The translations under genes and the position numbers were made by a program. Shown here one piece after another: positions 46,118 to 56,817 of a stretch of DNA of 64,000 nucleotides (positions within the stretch are counted from its first letter, which is position 1; every line of letters begins with the position of its first letter). The stretch is taken from NCBI RefSeq assembly GCF_000006945.2, contig NC_003197.2, forward strand, positions 3,100,001 through 3,164,000. The letters are read 5' to 3'. The DNA comes from Salmonella enterica subsp. enterica serovar Typhimurium str. LT2 (GTDB lineage: Bacteria; Pseudomonadota; Gammaproteobacteria; Enterobacterales; Enterobacteriaceae). Under the pieces are notes generated by a model that saw only the letters and a list, made by a program, of their open reading frames with translations, had not been told where the DNA came from and did no database searches.

Positions 46118-49100
46118 TGCGCCTCCTCACTCATTTCACCTGCAAACATATCATCCAGTTGGTTAATTAACGCCGCCGCAGGACGAGTGGTAAAAATACC
46201 CTGCTGCGGACGTTCGCCATCCACCCCGCGTAAAAAGAGATAGATGACGCCGCCGAAATGGCGTTCATAGTCGTAATTCGTCATTCGATGACGAAGGTAA
46301 CGGTGCAATGCCAGCGTATAAAGCTGGTACTGCAAATCATAGCGATGCGCCTGCATCGCCGCAGCCATCGCCGTCTGGGTATAAGCGGCGCTATCCTCGC
46401 CCAGCCAGTTAGATTTATAGTCGAGCAGGTAATAGCGCCCTTCATAACGGAACACCAGGTCGATAAAGCCCTTTAACATGCCGCGAACCTGCATGAAATC
46501 CAGCGCAGGGCAACCTGCTGAAAGCGGGTCGTATCGACGAATCAACGCATCCAGCTCTCCGGCGGTAAGCGGCTGGGCAATCGGCAGATAAAACTCCATT
46601 TCGACCTGTTTTTCACGCTCGGTCAGCACGCTCAGACTAACGCCCGTCTCGTTAAGGGGAACGTGTAACACGGTGTCCAGCCAGCGGGTAAGTACGGGCT
46701 CCCATCGCGTTTCAAAACCACTCAGCTCCAGTTTTTCCTGTACCCATTGGGGGTTTATCGGTTGAGTAAAATCAAGCTCTTCAAACAGGCTGTGCAAAAA
46801 TGTTCCCGGCGATGCCCCGCGAGGAAAGTGATGCGGCGTCATTGCCGGCGCTTCCGCCGCTTCGCCAACGCCTGCGGCGTCAATGTCGAGACGAGGAATA
46901 AGATCTTGCGCCACGCTATGTCCCCGCTGCTGCAAACCGGAATAACTGGTGACGCGCCAGCTATCATAAAGCAGGCGTTGCAGCGCTCTGGCGCTGAGTT
47001 CCGCATGCGATGCAGCGGCAATTTGCCAGCGATCGTTATCCGTGTTGCCTGGCGTTCGACACACGATATCCTCGTCGCATAGCGCCTCAATACAGGCGCG
47101 AAGGCCTGCGGCATCCATCGGTTCGCCTTTTTGCAGGAGTCGCCCAAGCGCGCTTTGGTGCACATCCGTCTCGCCTTTCTTATCGCTGCGACGCCGTACC
47201 AGCGGCGCGACGCCGAGGCTGCAATGCCACACTGCACGGGTCAGCGCGACATAAAGTAGGCGCAGGTCTTCCGCCAGGCGTTCGGCTTCCGCCAGTGCTA
47301 TGCTCTCTTCGGCGTGACTAAGGTCCAGCACCGCCTCGTAGGAGTGCCTGTCGTGATAAAAAGCCTGGTCCTGCACGCGGAAATGGGTGATAAAAGGTAA
47401 CCAGACCAGCGGGTATTCCAGACCTTTCGATTTATGAATGGTGACGATTTGCACCAGATGCTTATCGCTTTCCAGACGTAGTTGCTGGCTGGAAGCATTG
47501 CTATCGGGTTCAAGGATATGTTGCGCCAGCCAACGCACCAGCGCATGTTCGCTTTCCAGCTGCGAACCGGCTTCCTGTAACAGTTCGCTAATATGCAGAA
47601 TATCCGTCAGCCGACGTTCACCTCCCGCCGTCGCCAGCAGGTTTTCAGCAATATTGCGCGCCGACATTAGCGCGCGCAGCATAGGCATCACGCCGCGTTT
47701 ATGCCAAATCTGTCGGTAGCCATCAAACTCTTCGACAACCGCATCCCACGCATTTTCATCATTGTTAAGCGTTTCGATATCCAGCGCGGTAAGGCCCATC
47801 ATTGATGTCGCCAGAGCGCTACGCAGCGTATTCTCACGTTCGGGCGCCATCACCGCCTGCAACACCCACAGCATTTCCTGCGCTTCGAGCGTTTCGAATA
47901 CGCTGTCGCGGTTTGAAAGATAGACGGAAGGGATCGCCAGTAAGGTCAGCGCATCCCGTATCAGCGCGGCTTCCCGCCTGCTGCGCACCAACACGCTGAT
48001 ATCCGAGGCGCGAACGGGCCGCGACGAATCGCCGTTCGTCAGCAGCGCGTCGCCCGTTTGCCCGGCGCGCAGCCAGTCGCGAATTTGCGTGGCGCACACC
48101 TGCGCCATATAACTTTGATAATCGCCCGAACCGCAGCTTTCCCCCTCCATTAGCCACAGGGTCATCGCCGGTTGAGGCGCGTCATTCACTTTAAATTGCA
48201 GCGACTGGTTTCTGGGCGCAAACTTTACCGGACTGAAGGGAATATCGCGGAACATAAAGGCGTCATTCATCTGACTGAACAGCTTGTTAACGCTATTCAC
48301 CATCCCCGGCGCGGAGCGCCAGTTAGTGTCAAGGGTATAGTGCGCGCTCACTTCGCTGCGAGCCTTCATGTAGGTAAAGATATCCGCGCCACGAAACGCA
48401 TAAATCGCCTGTTTAGGATCGCCAATCAGCAATAGCGCCGTATCGGGTTGATGTCGCCAGATACGGCGAAAAATACGGTACTGTTGTGGGTCGGTATCCT
48501 GAAATTCATCGATCATCGCCACCGGAAAACGGGTACGAATCGCCGCAGCCAGCGCCTCGCCGCTTTCACTACGCAGCGCGGTATCTAAACGGCTGAGCAT
48601 ATCGTCAAACCCCAGCTCGCCGCGCCGGCGTTTTTCCTGAGCCACCGTTTCACGGATCTCTGATAGCGCTCGGGTAAGAACCAGATCTTTAATCGATAGC
48701 GGTTCGCCCAACAGGTTATCAATGGCGACAAACAATGGGTGCTGGGGCGTCACGCCGCCAGCTTTGGTGCGCTCAGCTAAAAAACGCTGTGAAAATTTTC
48801 CCAACGCCTCGGGTAATTGATAGTTTTTCGTCTCTTCTTGCGCCCACGCGGTGATCTTTTCGATCCATTTCGCCTGATTGCCGCGGTTGAATTTTCTGCG
48901 ATCGATGCCGGATGATTCGATCAGCGCGTCCAGCTCGCTAACCGCCTCACACCACTGCTGCTTCACCTGGTTGATGCGCGCCAGGATCTGTTCATGGCGC
49001 GATGCCAGCGTCTCCTCCTGCGATGGCGGCGCTTTAATGACCGGCGCTTCGCCCTGCAGATAACGATCGATATCCTTTAAGAGCGCCTTCGGTCCCTTCC

Positions 49101-49659
49101 ACACGTCAAACACCACCTGCGCGATGTCGCGCGGCAGCGGATAGCAATGACGCCGCCAGAAATCGGCGCAGGCCTGATAACGCAACAAAGATTCGTCTTC
49201 AATAAGCTGTTGCTCAAACAACATACCGGATTCGAAAGCGTTCAGGCTGAGCATACGCTGGCAAAAACCGTGGATGGTAAAGACCGCGGCCTCGTCCATT
49301 TGTCGTTCCGCCAGTAATAACCACTGCGCGGCCTGCTTTTTGTCGCTAATTTCTTCCAGCAAGCGGGCATAAAGCGGATTATCCGTGCTTTCCCGCAGAC
49401 AGGCGATGCGCAACTCATGGATATTACTGCGGATTCGCCCACGCAGCTCTTCAGTGGCGGCCTCCGTAAAGGTTACCACCAGCAGTTCTTCAACGGTCAA
49501 CGGACGGGGAAATGCGGCGCTGCCGCCTAAACCGAGCAGTAGCCGCAGATACAGCGCCGCGATAGTAAACGTTTTGCCTGTGCCCGCTGATGCTTCAATC
49601 AAACGCTCGCCTGTCAGGGGCAAGCGCAGAGGATCAAGAGTCTCGGCGACATCATTCAT
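46114..49659 (-). CDS. recB: exodeoxyribonuclease V beta subunit RecB
   Basis: RecB is the 3'-5' helicase and the only nuclease of RecBCD; it also loads RecA. The 1181-residue protein has the UvrD-type helicase domain with Walker A EASAGTGKT (Lys29), Walker B MIDEFQDTDPQQ near 400, and the motif TIHKSKGLEYPLVWLP. The C-terminal nuclease domain has the PD-(D/E)XK motif in FIDLVFRYEGRYYLLDYKSN near residue 1080. Its start overlaps ptrA by 8 bp. No break is seen in the frame. Confidence 0.98.
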   Translation of the reverse strand: MNDVAETLDPLRLPLTGERLIEASAGTGKTFTIAALYLRLLLGLGGSAAFPRPLTVEELLVVTFTEAATEELRGRIRSNIHELRIACLRESTDNPLYARLLEEISDKKQAAQWLLLAERQMDEAAVFTIHGFCQRMLSLNAFESGMLFEQQLIEDESLLRYQACADFWRRHCYPLPRDIAQVVFDVWKGPKALLKDIDRYLQGEAPVIKAPPSQEETLASRHEQILARINQVKQQWCEAVSELDALIESSGIDRRKFNRGNQAKWIEKITAWAQEETKNYQLPEALGKFSQRFLAERTKAGGVTPQHPLFVAIDNLLGEPLSIKDLVLTRALSEIRETVAQEKRRRGELGFDDMLSRLDTALRSESGEALAAAIRTRFPVAMIDEFQDTDPQQYRIFRRIWRHQPDTALLLIGDPKQAIYAFRGADIFTYMKARSEVSAHYTLDTNWRSAPGMVNSVNKLFSQMNDAFMFRDIPFSPVKFAPRNQSLQFKVNDAPQPAMTLWLMEGESCGSGDYQSYMAQVCATQIRDWLRAGQTGDALLTNGDSSRPVRASDISVLVRSRREAALIRDALTLLAIPSVYLSNRDSVFETLEAQEMLWVLQAVMAPERENTLRSALATSMMGLTALDIETLNNDENAWDAVVEEFDGYRQIWHKRGVMPMLRALMSARNIAENLLATAGGERRLTDILHISELLQEAGSQLESEHALVRWLAQHILEPDSNASSQQLRLESDKHLVQIVTIHKSKGLEYPLVWLPFITHFRVQDQAFYHDRHSYEAVLDLSHAEESIALAEAERLAEDLRLLYVALTRAVWHCSLGVAPLVRRRSDKKGETDVHQSALGRLLQKGEPMDAAGLRACIEALCDEDIVCRTPGNTDNDRWQIAAASHAELSARALQRLLYDSWRVTSYSGLQQRGHSVAQDLIPRLDIDAAGVGEAAEAPAMTPHHFPRGASPGTFLHSLFEELDFTQPINPQWVQEKLELSGFETRWEPVLTRWLDTVLHVPLNETGVSLSVLTEREKQVEMEFYLPIAQPLTAGELDALIRRYDPLSAGCPALDFMQVRGMLKGFIDLVFRYEGRYYLLDYKSNWLGEDSAAYTQTAMAAAMQAHRYDLQYQLYTLALHRYLRHRMTNYDYERHFGGVIYLFLRGVDGERPQQGIFTTRPAAALINQLDDMFAGEMSEEAQ

Positions 49660-52540
49660 TCTTTTCGCTCATTAGAGGTAACGTTTGCTGCAAAGCGCTG
49701 ACGTTATCCCACACTTTCCAGCCTGTCGGATGCACGTATTCTGCTTTTCCATTCTGGCTACCGGCAATCTGTGACAATATTGCCATACCTTGTGGTTCCA
49801 CCACCGCCTGGTGGAAGAAATCGGCAAGCTTTTGTGGCGTCAGCAATTTTATCTGAGCGATGATTTTATCACGCGAGTCAAAGCGCATATTACCCCGATC
49901 GAAATCCTTGCTTAAACGGGATGCTTCTTCGCCCAACGTTTGCGGCGCCTGGCGCATTTGCGTAATGATCGCCTGCTGAATTTGGGCGAACTCTTCCGGC
50001 TTCATCGCCCTCAGCTTCGCCTCGGCGTCAGGGAAAAATGCCTGATAGCGTTGCCACAGGTAAGAGGGCTGTTTATCGTTGCTCTGTAGCAGGAACCCCA
50101 TTCCCCACTGACGGCCAACGCTCATCGGAAAGGCGAAAACGGCGTATCCCAGTTGCTCTTCGGTTCGTAGCTGATTGTAAAACCACGGTTGAACAATCTG
50201 ACCTAACATCGCGCTGTAGGCAGCGCTGACGTACTCGTCGTAGCCGACCGGAACAAAGACCGCGGCTAACGCGGAGTCGGTGCTACTGCCCGCTTTTTCA
50301 AATATTACGGACTGCTTTTTCTCAACCACCACGTCTTTGTTGCGACACCACGCCGATCCGTTCGCCGCGAGCTGTTTTTGAACATCTTGCGCCAGAGAGG
50401 TCGCCTGGGCTTCGCTCATATTCCCTATAACCAGAAATTCCGGACGAGCGCCCGTTTTTAACGCATTACGATAGGCCATTACCTCTTTCAACGTAATGGA
50501 CGGCAGCAAAGCGCGACGTTCATCACGGGAAAAATAAGGCACCTGCGAAATCATCTGCACCGGCATAATCGCCTGCTCGTAGGCTTTTCCCTTCTCCGCA
50601 GAATCCATCATCTGCGTATACCAGGATTTCGCCTGCGCCAGCTGTTCCTCCGTGGCGTCGTAGCTAAAATATCCTTCCAGCAACGCCAGGAAAAGCTGCG
50701 GCAAACGCTGGGTATAACCGTTCGCAGTGACCATCAGACCATTGTTGGCGTTAGTAGAAAAGCTAATGCCGCCCACTGCCGCCTGGTTGCTGAGCTGATC
50801 GAGCGCCATTCCCGCCAGATAATCATTAAGGGCGAACAGTACCTGATTGCGGGCGCTGTCCATCGCCTGCGGGTTACGCAATACCACGCTCACGTCAGCT
50901 TTTGGCTCGCTGGCGAAATAACGACTCGGCGCATAAACCACGCGCAAATCCGCTTTATCGACAATCAGTTCTGGCCGCACGTAGTTTTTGTCATTCTTAA
51001 CAAGCGTAAAATCATCAGGAATATAGGGGTTTAACTCCGGCAGCGACAACGCAATGCCCTGTGCTTTTTGCTGCCAGTTTTTAAACGTCTGTTCGCTAAT
51101 CTTATCGACCTGATAAGGCGCATCCACAAAATACGCCGTCTTATTATGGGGTTCCTGGGGACTGATGTACCAGATGCGCGCATTCTGCGGCGTCATCATC
51201 GCCAGGCGATTTTTGATAGCGGCAGGATCGTAACGATCGGCGATATTCGCCGCATCCAGCGTATGCGCTACCGGGACGCGGATCATAGTGTCCGCCAGCC
51301 ATTCGACATAGTCCATATCGCGGGTAATCGACGGATAGCGGAAGTCGAGATCCAGCACATGCGCCAGCTCGTCAAAGTAACGTTTATCTATCCCTTTTTC
51401 ACGTAACATATTGAGATAGCTGAAAATAGCCGCGACGACTTCATCACGATTGGCTAAACCTTTATCGGTCAGCGTTGCCGAAATGGCAAATACGCCGCTG
51501 TTACCATTAACAATCGGATCGGAATCCGCGCTAATACCTTCGACCAGTCCTTGTTTTTGCAGCCAGTCAGAGAGCGTCCCTGGGCTACGATTGCCAATTA
51601 GATAAGAGACCAGTTCATCGGTCTTGCTGCGGAACTGCGCGCTATTGTTATCAATACGAAACTCCACGCGCAGCACTTTACGCGGTAGTGCCGGCACGTA
51701 ATGAATAATGATGCCCTTCTGCGCCTCGGTGATGACAGGTACGGTAATTTCCGGTTTTTTAATCTGTTTATTCGGCACGCGACCATAGGTTGCGGCGGCA
51801 ATACTCGCCAGTTCCGGCAAGGGTTTATTACTGTAAATCACCGCCTTCATCAGATTAGATGAATAGTATTTTTCATGAAAAGCGATCAACGCCTGTTGCA
51901 CCGGATTTCCCGGCTTATCGCTTAGCGTTTCCAGATTGCCGCCAGAAAAGTGCGAGCCTGGATGCGCCGGGTTAATGGTTTCGGCGCTTACCTGCGCCAT
52001 ACGCATACCGTCGCGGGTGCGCGCCATCGTCAGCTCGGCATTCACCGCGTTTCGTTCGCGTTCGGCATACTTTTTATTGAGCAATGGCGCGGCAATGGCG
52101 TCGGCCAGTCGATCTACGGCACCTGGAAGCGCGTCGTTTTCAACCTCCAGGTAGAAGGCTGTTCGATAAGGCGCGGTGCTGGCGTTGTGGCTACCGCCAT
52201 GTCTTTTAAGGTATTCGGCAAGGCTATCCGCCTGCGGATATTTTTTTGACCCCATCAGGCACATATGCTCAAGATAATGAGCAAGCCCCTGATGAGCCTC
52301 AGGATCTTCAAGCGATCCAACGGGCACCACTAACGCTGAAAGCGACTTTACAGCCTGCGGATCGGATACGAGCAACACCACCATGTCATTATCAAGACGT
52401 ATCGCCTGATACTGCCGGGTATCTTTATCGCTTTTACGGATAGTTTCTTGCAGCGGTTGCCAACCGATATCCGCCTGAACTGCAGGCCCCCAGAGGGCGA
52501 CCAATAACAATAACGCTTTGAACCAGGTGCTGCGGGGCAT
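49652..52540 (-). CDS. ptrA: protease III (pitrilysin)
   Basis: PtrA is a periplasmic zinc metalloprotease that degrades small peptides such as the insulin B chain. The 962-residue precursor has a signal peptide MPRSTWFKALLLLVALWGP ending AVQA. It has the inverted zinc motif His88-Tyr-Leu-Glu91-His92 and the third ligand Glu about 75 residues later (NAVNAELTMARTR). The C-terminal M16 half is inactive but conserved. It lies between recC and recB, as in E. coli. The 8-bp overlap with recB couples their translation, although PtrA has no known part in recombination. Confidence 0.97.
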   Translation of the reverse strand: MPRSTWFKALLLLVALWGPAVQADIGWQPLQETIRKSDKDTRQYQAIRLDNDMVVLLVSDPQAVKSLSALVVPVGSLEDPEAHQGLAHYLEHMCLMGSKKYPQADSLAEYLKRHGGSHNASTAPYRTAFYLEVENDALPGAVDRLADAIAAPLLNKKYAERERNAVNAELTMARTRDGMRMAQVSAETINPAHPGSHFSGGNLETLSDKPGNPVQQALIAFHEKYYSSNLMKAVIYSNKPLPELASIAAATYGRVPNKQIKKPEITVPVITEAQKGIIIHYVPALPRKVLRVEFRIDNNSAQFRSKTDELVSYLIGNRSPGTLSDWLQKQGLVEGISADSDPIVNGNSGVFAISATLTDKGLANRDEVVAAIFSYLNMLREKGIDKRYFDELAHVLDLDFRYPSITRDMDYVEWLADTMIRVPVAHTLDAANIADRYDPAAIKNRLAMMTPQNARIWYISPQEPHNKTAYFVDAPYQVDKISEQTFKNWQQKAQGIALSLPELNPYIPDDFTLVKNDKNYVRPELIVDKADLRVVYAPSRYFASEPKADVSVVLRNPQAMDSARNQVLFALNDYLAGMALDQLSNQAAVGGISFSTNANNGLMVTANGYTQRLPQLFLALLEGYFSYDATEEQLAQAKSWYTQMMDSAEKGKAYEQAIMPVQMISQVPYFSRDERRALLPSITLKEVMAYRNALKTGARPEFLVIGNMSEAQATSLAQDVQKQLAANGSAWCRNKDVVVEKKQSVIFEKAGSSTDSALAAVFVPVGYDEYVSAAYSAMLGQIVQPWFYNQLRTEEQLGYAVFAFPMSVGRQWGMGFLLQSNDKQPSYLWQRYQAFFPDAEAKLRAMKPEEFAQIQQAIITQMRQAPQTLGEEASRLSKDFDRGNMRFDSRDKIIAQIKLLTPQKLADFFHQAVVEPQGMAILSQIAGSQNGKAEYVHPTGWKVWDNVSALQQTLPLMSEKNE

Positions 52541-52717
52541 TCACGGACCTCATCATTAACTTTCATTCCCACTCATCTGTATGGTCACGTAAACCATCGA
52601 CCTGAGCAGAACGGGATATTATTGTGCTGAACCAGGCAGCATTTTTTTATCAGTAATCAGTCCGTGACGAAGAGCGCATCATAGTCGAAGCCTTTTAATG
52701 GCGCGATTTTCATACAA

Positions 52718-55700
52718 TCAACGAGACTGATTAAAACGAAACAGCGGTAACAGGTAATGCCGTGACTGCGCAATGATAGCCTGCAACGTTTCAGATTCCA
52801 GCTGACGCCAAAGACGTTGATACCAGATATCTTCGCCTTCGCCGCTCACCATCATGTTGCCTTCATAAGCCTGTAGAAACTTTGTCCTGGCCTTCTGTAA
52901 AGTATCATCGTCGTCTAACATGACATCATTTTCAGCGTCATAACAGGCTTTTATCCATGCGCCGCCGCTTTCCGGCAGTACCAATAGCGGAGAAGACATG
53001 CCTTCCCGGTAGCCTTCAATCAGTTGCGCCAGGTAAGCCATTGCCTGCGTTTTATCAAGAGGCGGAAATCGCCACTCTCCCTCTTTACGCAAAAACAGGC
53101 GACTTTCGCCACTACCGCCGCTGGCACAATAGACAAGGTGTTCCAGCCAAAGTTGCACACCTTGCGCCACGCTGATTAAAGCGGGACGCCAGCGCAATAA
53201 TCCATCCTCCTGTACCTGCGGCAGCCAGCCGGTTAGCTGAACGCCATTGCAAAGCAGATCCACTTCCAGGCTTTGGCTCGGCTTACGGCAGGCGATGACC
53301 CGGCTTGCCAGTTGCTGCATCTCCTGACATTGCGCATCCCAGAATATTTCGCCAAACGCGCCGTAAGGCAACTCTCCCGCAGCCCGGAAACGGCGGAACA
53401 AGCGTTCGGCGTCGTCCTCTTCAACCAGCGTATTGAGCAACTGTTGGTTAAGTTGATATCGCGTCAATCCCTCTAATTCAAACGGTTCCGCATCAGGAAT
53501 CTCACTCTCTTCCGAGCGGAAATTAACCTGAAGCCGCATCTGAAAAAATGCGCGTACCGGATGGGCCCAAAAACGCTGCAGACTTTCCAGAGTCAATGTT
53601 TCCGGCATCGTAAAAGGAAGCGGCTGCACAAAGTCAGAATGCGCTTTTCCCGACTGACTCGCCGCGGGCAACCACTCTCTGGCATAACTTTGCTGTTCGC
53701 CGGGTTGGTAATTTTGCGCATCAAAAGGCATACGGGTATGCAGACGCGTAATATGCGCTTTGACTCGTGCTTCGCTCTCATCACAGGTCAGCGTTTCGTC
53801 GCCCGGCAAATAGTGGCTTTGTCCGATGTAATCCACCAATTCTTGCACCAGTACAGAGGGAAAGCGTTCGCTATTATCCTGGATGGAGCGACCGATGTAG
53901 CTGATATACAGCGTCTGCTGCGCCGAGATTAACGCTTCCAGAAACAGGTAGCGGTCATCGTCGCGACGGCTACGATCCCCGCGCATGGGTTTTTGGCTCA
54001 TCAGGTCAAAGCCCAACGGCGCAAGCTGGCGCGGGTATACGCCGTCGTTCATTCCCAGCAGGCAAACGACTCTAAACGGAATGGAACGCATCGGCATCAG
54101 CGTACAAATATTGATGGGGCCCGCCAGGAAGCGCTGGCTAATACGTTCCTGATCCAGACGCTGCGCCAGTTCATCCCGCAGTAGCGAAATCGGTACCGCG
54201 TCGCCATATTCCGCCGCGACGCCTTCGGCGATAATGGCCTGCCACTGCTGTTCAATCAATGTCATTGCCGCTTCCGTGTCCGCATCGGGCAGGAAGAAAT
54301 CATTGAACATATCGCGACAAACGGGCAGCCACTCTTCCAGCGGTCGCTCCTGCGCCAGACCGCGCCGCCAGATATTAAGCTGCATCAGCAGCGAAGCCAG
54401 ATGCCCGACCAGCTCAGCAATCAGACCGCTGGATTCGTCATAAGGCAGAACCGACTGCCACTCGCCCTGGGCGCTTTCCATCGCATACCCCAGCAGCATA
54501 CGCGTCAGGCCAAATTGCCACGTATGCTGCCCCGTGGCAGGAAGTTCCAGCTCGCGTACGTTGTCATCGTCAATTCCCCAGCGAATGCCTGACTCATTGA
54601 CCCACAAGCGCAAATAACGCAGCCCTTCTTCGTTGATCGTAAAGCGGGCAGCCAATACCGGTACGTCTAACAACGCCAGAACATCCTCGGAGACGAAGCG
54701 GCTGTCCGGTAACGAAAGCAGGCTGATAAATGCCTGTAACACCGGATGTGACTGACGCGCCCGCCGATCGGAAATGGCATAAGGCAGATAGCGCTCCGTT
54801 GGCGCGCTACCAAATACCGCCTGGATAAACGGGCTATAGCTGTCAATATCAGCCACCATAACGATAATGTCGCGCGGCGTTAGCGTCGGATCGGCTTCCA
54901 GCATCGCCAGCAGGCGATCGTGCAGTATTTCCACCTCGCGCTGCGGGCTGTGACAAACGTGAAAAGAGAGGCTGTTATCCTCGGGATCGAGCAGACGCTT
55001 ATTGTCGCTGCGCGAATACTCCTCAAGATTTACGCCCGCCACCGCATGGCTTTCCAGTTCAAGAATATCCGCCTGAATCCGATGCAAAAGATTATCTGGC
55101 GTAATATCAACAAACGCATCCAGTTCCTGGCTGTTTTCCAGTTCAGATAGCAGGTAGATATAATCCCGCCCCAGTTTTCCCCATGAGGCCAGTAGCGGAT
55201 TACCGATATCCTGTTCACCGTCGCTGTTAAATAAGGCTTCCGGATTCTGGTTTTCACGGAACAACGGTAAATGACGGTCTTCAAAACTGTGACGACGCTG
55301 GCGAGCCATGAGTTTTGCCAGCCAGGCTGGGTCTTTTATATCCCCCCAGTAATACCGACACGGATTAGTAAAAAGGAGATGGATTTCAATATGTTTACCC
55401 AGCGCCTGCAATGCTCTGAGATACACTGGCGGTAACGCGGAAATGCCGCAAATAAAAACGCGGGACGGCAACCCTGGCGGGCAGGCGGTCGCGCTTTCCA
55501 GCGTTTGAATAAAGCGTTGGTAGAGATTGGCGCGATGCCAGCGCGGCTGCCCCAGCGCGGCGGTATATTCCACCAATGCTTTCCACAACGGCGCCTGCCA
55601 GTTTTGCGCCTCTCCCAGACCTTCCACGGTTTTTCCCGCTTCCCACTGCGTAAGCCAGTCAGGCCGATAAACCAGATACTGATCGAACAGGTCGGCGGCG

Positions 55701-56089
55701 CGCGCGGAAAGCTGAAAGAGTTTGCGTTTATCGGTGTCGTCGGTCAGATAATGGCGCAGCAGTACAAACTCATCCTTATCCAGCAACTGCGGCAGCAAGG
55801 TCATCAGTTTCCAGCTCATGCTTTGTTTGCTGAAAGCGCTTTCTTTGGGAATATCCGGCAACACGCGGACAAACATCTCCCAGATAAAACTCGCCGGTAA
55901 CGGAAAAGCGATATTCGCCGCAATACCAAACTTTTGTGAAAGGGTCATCTGCAGCCACTGCGCCATACCCGTGCTTTGTACCAGAATCATTTCTGGTTCA
56001 AAGGGATCATCCAGCCGCTCGCGTTCGACGATGAACTCCATCAACGCTTCCAGCACATCCAGACGATTGGAGTGGTAGACCCTTAACAT
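52718..56089 (-). CDS. recC: exodeoxyribonuclease V gamma subunit RecC
   Basis: RecC is the scaffold of RecBCD. It splits the DNA duplex at the pin and scans the 3' strand for Chi. The 1123-residue protein starts MLRVYHSNRLDVLEALMEFI. It has the helicase-like but inactive fold typical of RecC (segments LVQSTGMAQWLQM, FICGISALPPVYLRALQALG, SLLRDELAQRLDQERISQRF, MRSIPFRVVCLLGMNDGVYPR). Length is one more than E. coli. The ptrA gene follows after about 180 bp without a clear terminator, and the prepilin gene ppdC ends 15 bp before it. Confidence 0.97.
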   Translation of the reverse strand: MLRVYHSNRLDVLEALMEFIVERERLDDPFEPEMILVQSTGMAQWLQMTLSQKFGIAANIAFPLPASFIWEMFVRVLPDIPKESAFSKQSMSWKLMTLLPQLLDKDEFVLLRHYLTDDTDKRKLFQLSARAADLFDQYLVYRPDWLTQWEAGKTVEGLGEAQNWQAPLWKALVEYTAALGQPRWHRANLYQRFIQTLESATACPPGLPSRVFICGISALPPVYLRALQALGKHIEIHLLFTNPCRYYWGDIKDPAWLAKLMARQRRHSFEDRHLPLFRENQNPEALFNSDGEQDIGNPLLASWGKLGRDYIYLLSELENSQELDAFVDITPDNLLHRIQADILELESHAVAGVNLEEYSRSDNKRLLDPEDNSLSFHVCHSPQREVEILHDRLLAMLEADPTLTPRDIIVMVADIDSYSPFIQAVFGSAPTERYLPYAISDRRARQSHPVLQAFISLLSLPDSRFVSEDVLALLDVPVLAARFTINEEGLRYLRLWVNESGIRWGIDDDNVRELELPATGQHTWQFGLTRMLLGYAMESAQGEWQSVLPYDESSGLIAELVGHLASLLMQLNIWRRGLAQERPLEEWLPVCRDMFNDFFLPDADTEAAMTLIEQQWQAIIAEGVAAEYGDAVPISLLRDELAQRLDQERISQRFLAGPINICTLMPMRSIPFRVVCLLGMNDGVYPRQLAPLGFDLMSQKPMRGDRSRRDDDRYLFLEALISAQQTLYISYIGRSIQDNSERFPSVLVQELVDYIGQSHYLPGDETLTCDESEARVKAHITRLHTRMPFDAQNYQPGEQQSYAREWLPAASQSGKAHSDFVQPLPFTMPETLTLESLQRFWAHPVRAFFQMRLQVNFRSEESEIPDAEPFELEGLTRYQLNQQLLNTLVEEDDAERLFRRFRAAGELPYGAFGEIFWDAQCQEMQQLASRVIACRKPSQSLEVDLLCNGVQLTGWLPQVQEDGLLRWRPALISVAQGVQLWLEHLVYCASGGSGESRLFLRKEGEWRFPPLDKTQAMAYLAQLIEGYREGMSSPLLVLPESGGAWIKACYDAENDVMLDDDDTLQKARTKFLQAYEGNMMVSGEGEDIWYQRLWRQLESETLQAIIAQSRHYLLPLFRFNQSR

Positions 56090-56104
56090 AATTACTCCTG
56101 ACGA

Positions 56105-56425
56105 TTAACGATTTGGACAATGCAAGCGCGTCATCTGCCCCTGCCTGCCAGAGGGTGAAACCATCGTGACGCTGATGCTGACACATCCCGATTGCGTTGT
56201 CTGCATCCGGTTGGCCTTCCAGTCGTCAGCAGGCGAAAATGGATACAGCGCCGTTTGCTGCCACGCCTGCCGCCAGATCTGGAGATACTGGTGTCGTAAT
56301 GCAAAACTGTGCATTAATACCCGCTGATAGCCTGACAGCGCGGTGACGATCATTACCATTAGAACCATCGCCACTAAAACTTCCGGGAGGCTAAACCCGC
56401 GTTGTAAATTCAGGGGATGCGACAT
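56105..56425 (-). CDS. ppdC: prepilin peptidase-dependent protein C
   Basis: A 106-residue type IV prepilin-like protein. The type III signal MSHPLNLQRG/FSLPEVLVAMVLMV has the cleavage site after Gly10 and the Glu at +5. A hydrophobic helix follows. I start at ATG 56425, since a longer frame adds unrelated residues before the signal. Its start overlaps ygdB by 16 bp, and its stop lies 15 bp before recC. The four-gene ppdA-ppdB-ygdB-ppdC set resembles minor pilin sets (GspH-K like). Their pilus in Salmonella is not known. Confidence 0.9.
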   Translation of the reverse strand: MSHPLNLQRGFSLPEVLVAMVLMVMIVTALSGYQRVLMHSFALRHQYLQIWRQAWQQTALYPFSPADDWKANRMQTTQSGCVSISVTMVSPSGRQGQMTRLHCPNR

Positions 56426-56817
56426 AACGCCACCTCTTTTAACGGACAAAAATCGCTCCAGCCGTGGGGAGAAAAGACAATGCTTCCCTGAATGACGTTG
56501 CCCAAACGCCATAACGTCATGCCGTCATCTTGCGCCGCCATCACCACCTCATCCCCCGATAATCTCCGCAAACAGACTCTCGCTCCTGAAGAGGAATAGC
56601 GCCGACATTCCATTTCGGTTACGCCTGACCATAGCTGCCCCCGTCCCCATTCCAGCGCCGACTGCACAAGCGCCTGGCGTTGTATCGCCAGGCTCTGCGT
56701 CGTCACGCGGGCGGCATAGCTGGCCTGCTGCTGATTTACGCCTTGCAGTAGCAGACTGCCCAGAATCAGTATTAAAAGCGCCAGTATTAGCGAAGAAGCG
56801 CCACGTTCCCGATTCAC
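56410..56817 (-). CDS. ygdB: DUF2509 minor pilin-like protein YgdB
   Basis: A 135-residue protein with a short basic start MNRERG, followed by the hydrophobic helix ASSLILALLILILGSLLLQG. That is like PilX/GspK-type minor pilins, which lack the +5 Glu. The C-terminal part contains two Cys pairs (ECRRYSSSGARVC and DFCPLKEVALC) that may form disulfides in the periplasm. It overlaps ppdB by 4 bp and ppdC by 16 bp. Function is unknown. It probably forms part of a pseudopilus tip with the three neighbours (inference). Confidence 0.85.
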   Translation of the reverse strand: MNRERGASSLILALLILILGSLLLQGVNQQQASYAARVTTQSLAIQRQALVQSALEWGRGQLWSGVTEMECRRYSSSGARVCLRRLSGDEVVMAAQDDGMTLWRLGNVIQGSIVFSPHGWSDFCPLKEVALCRIP

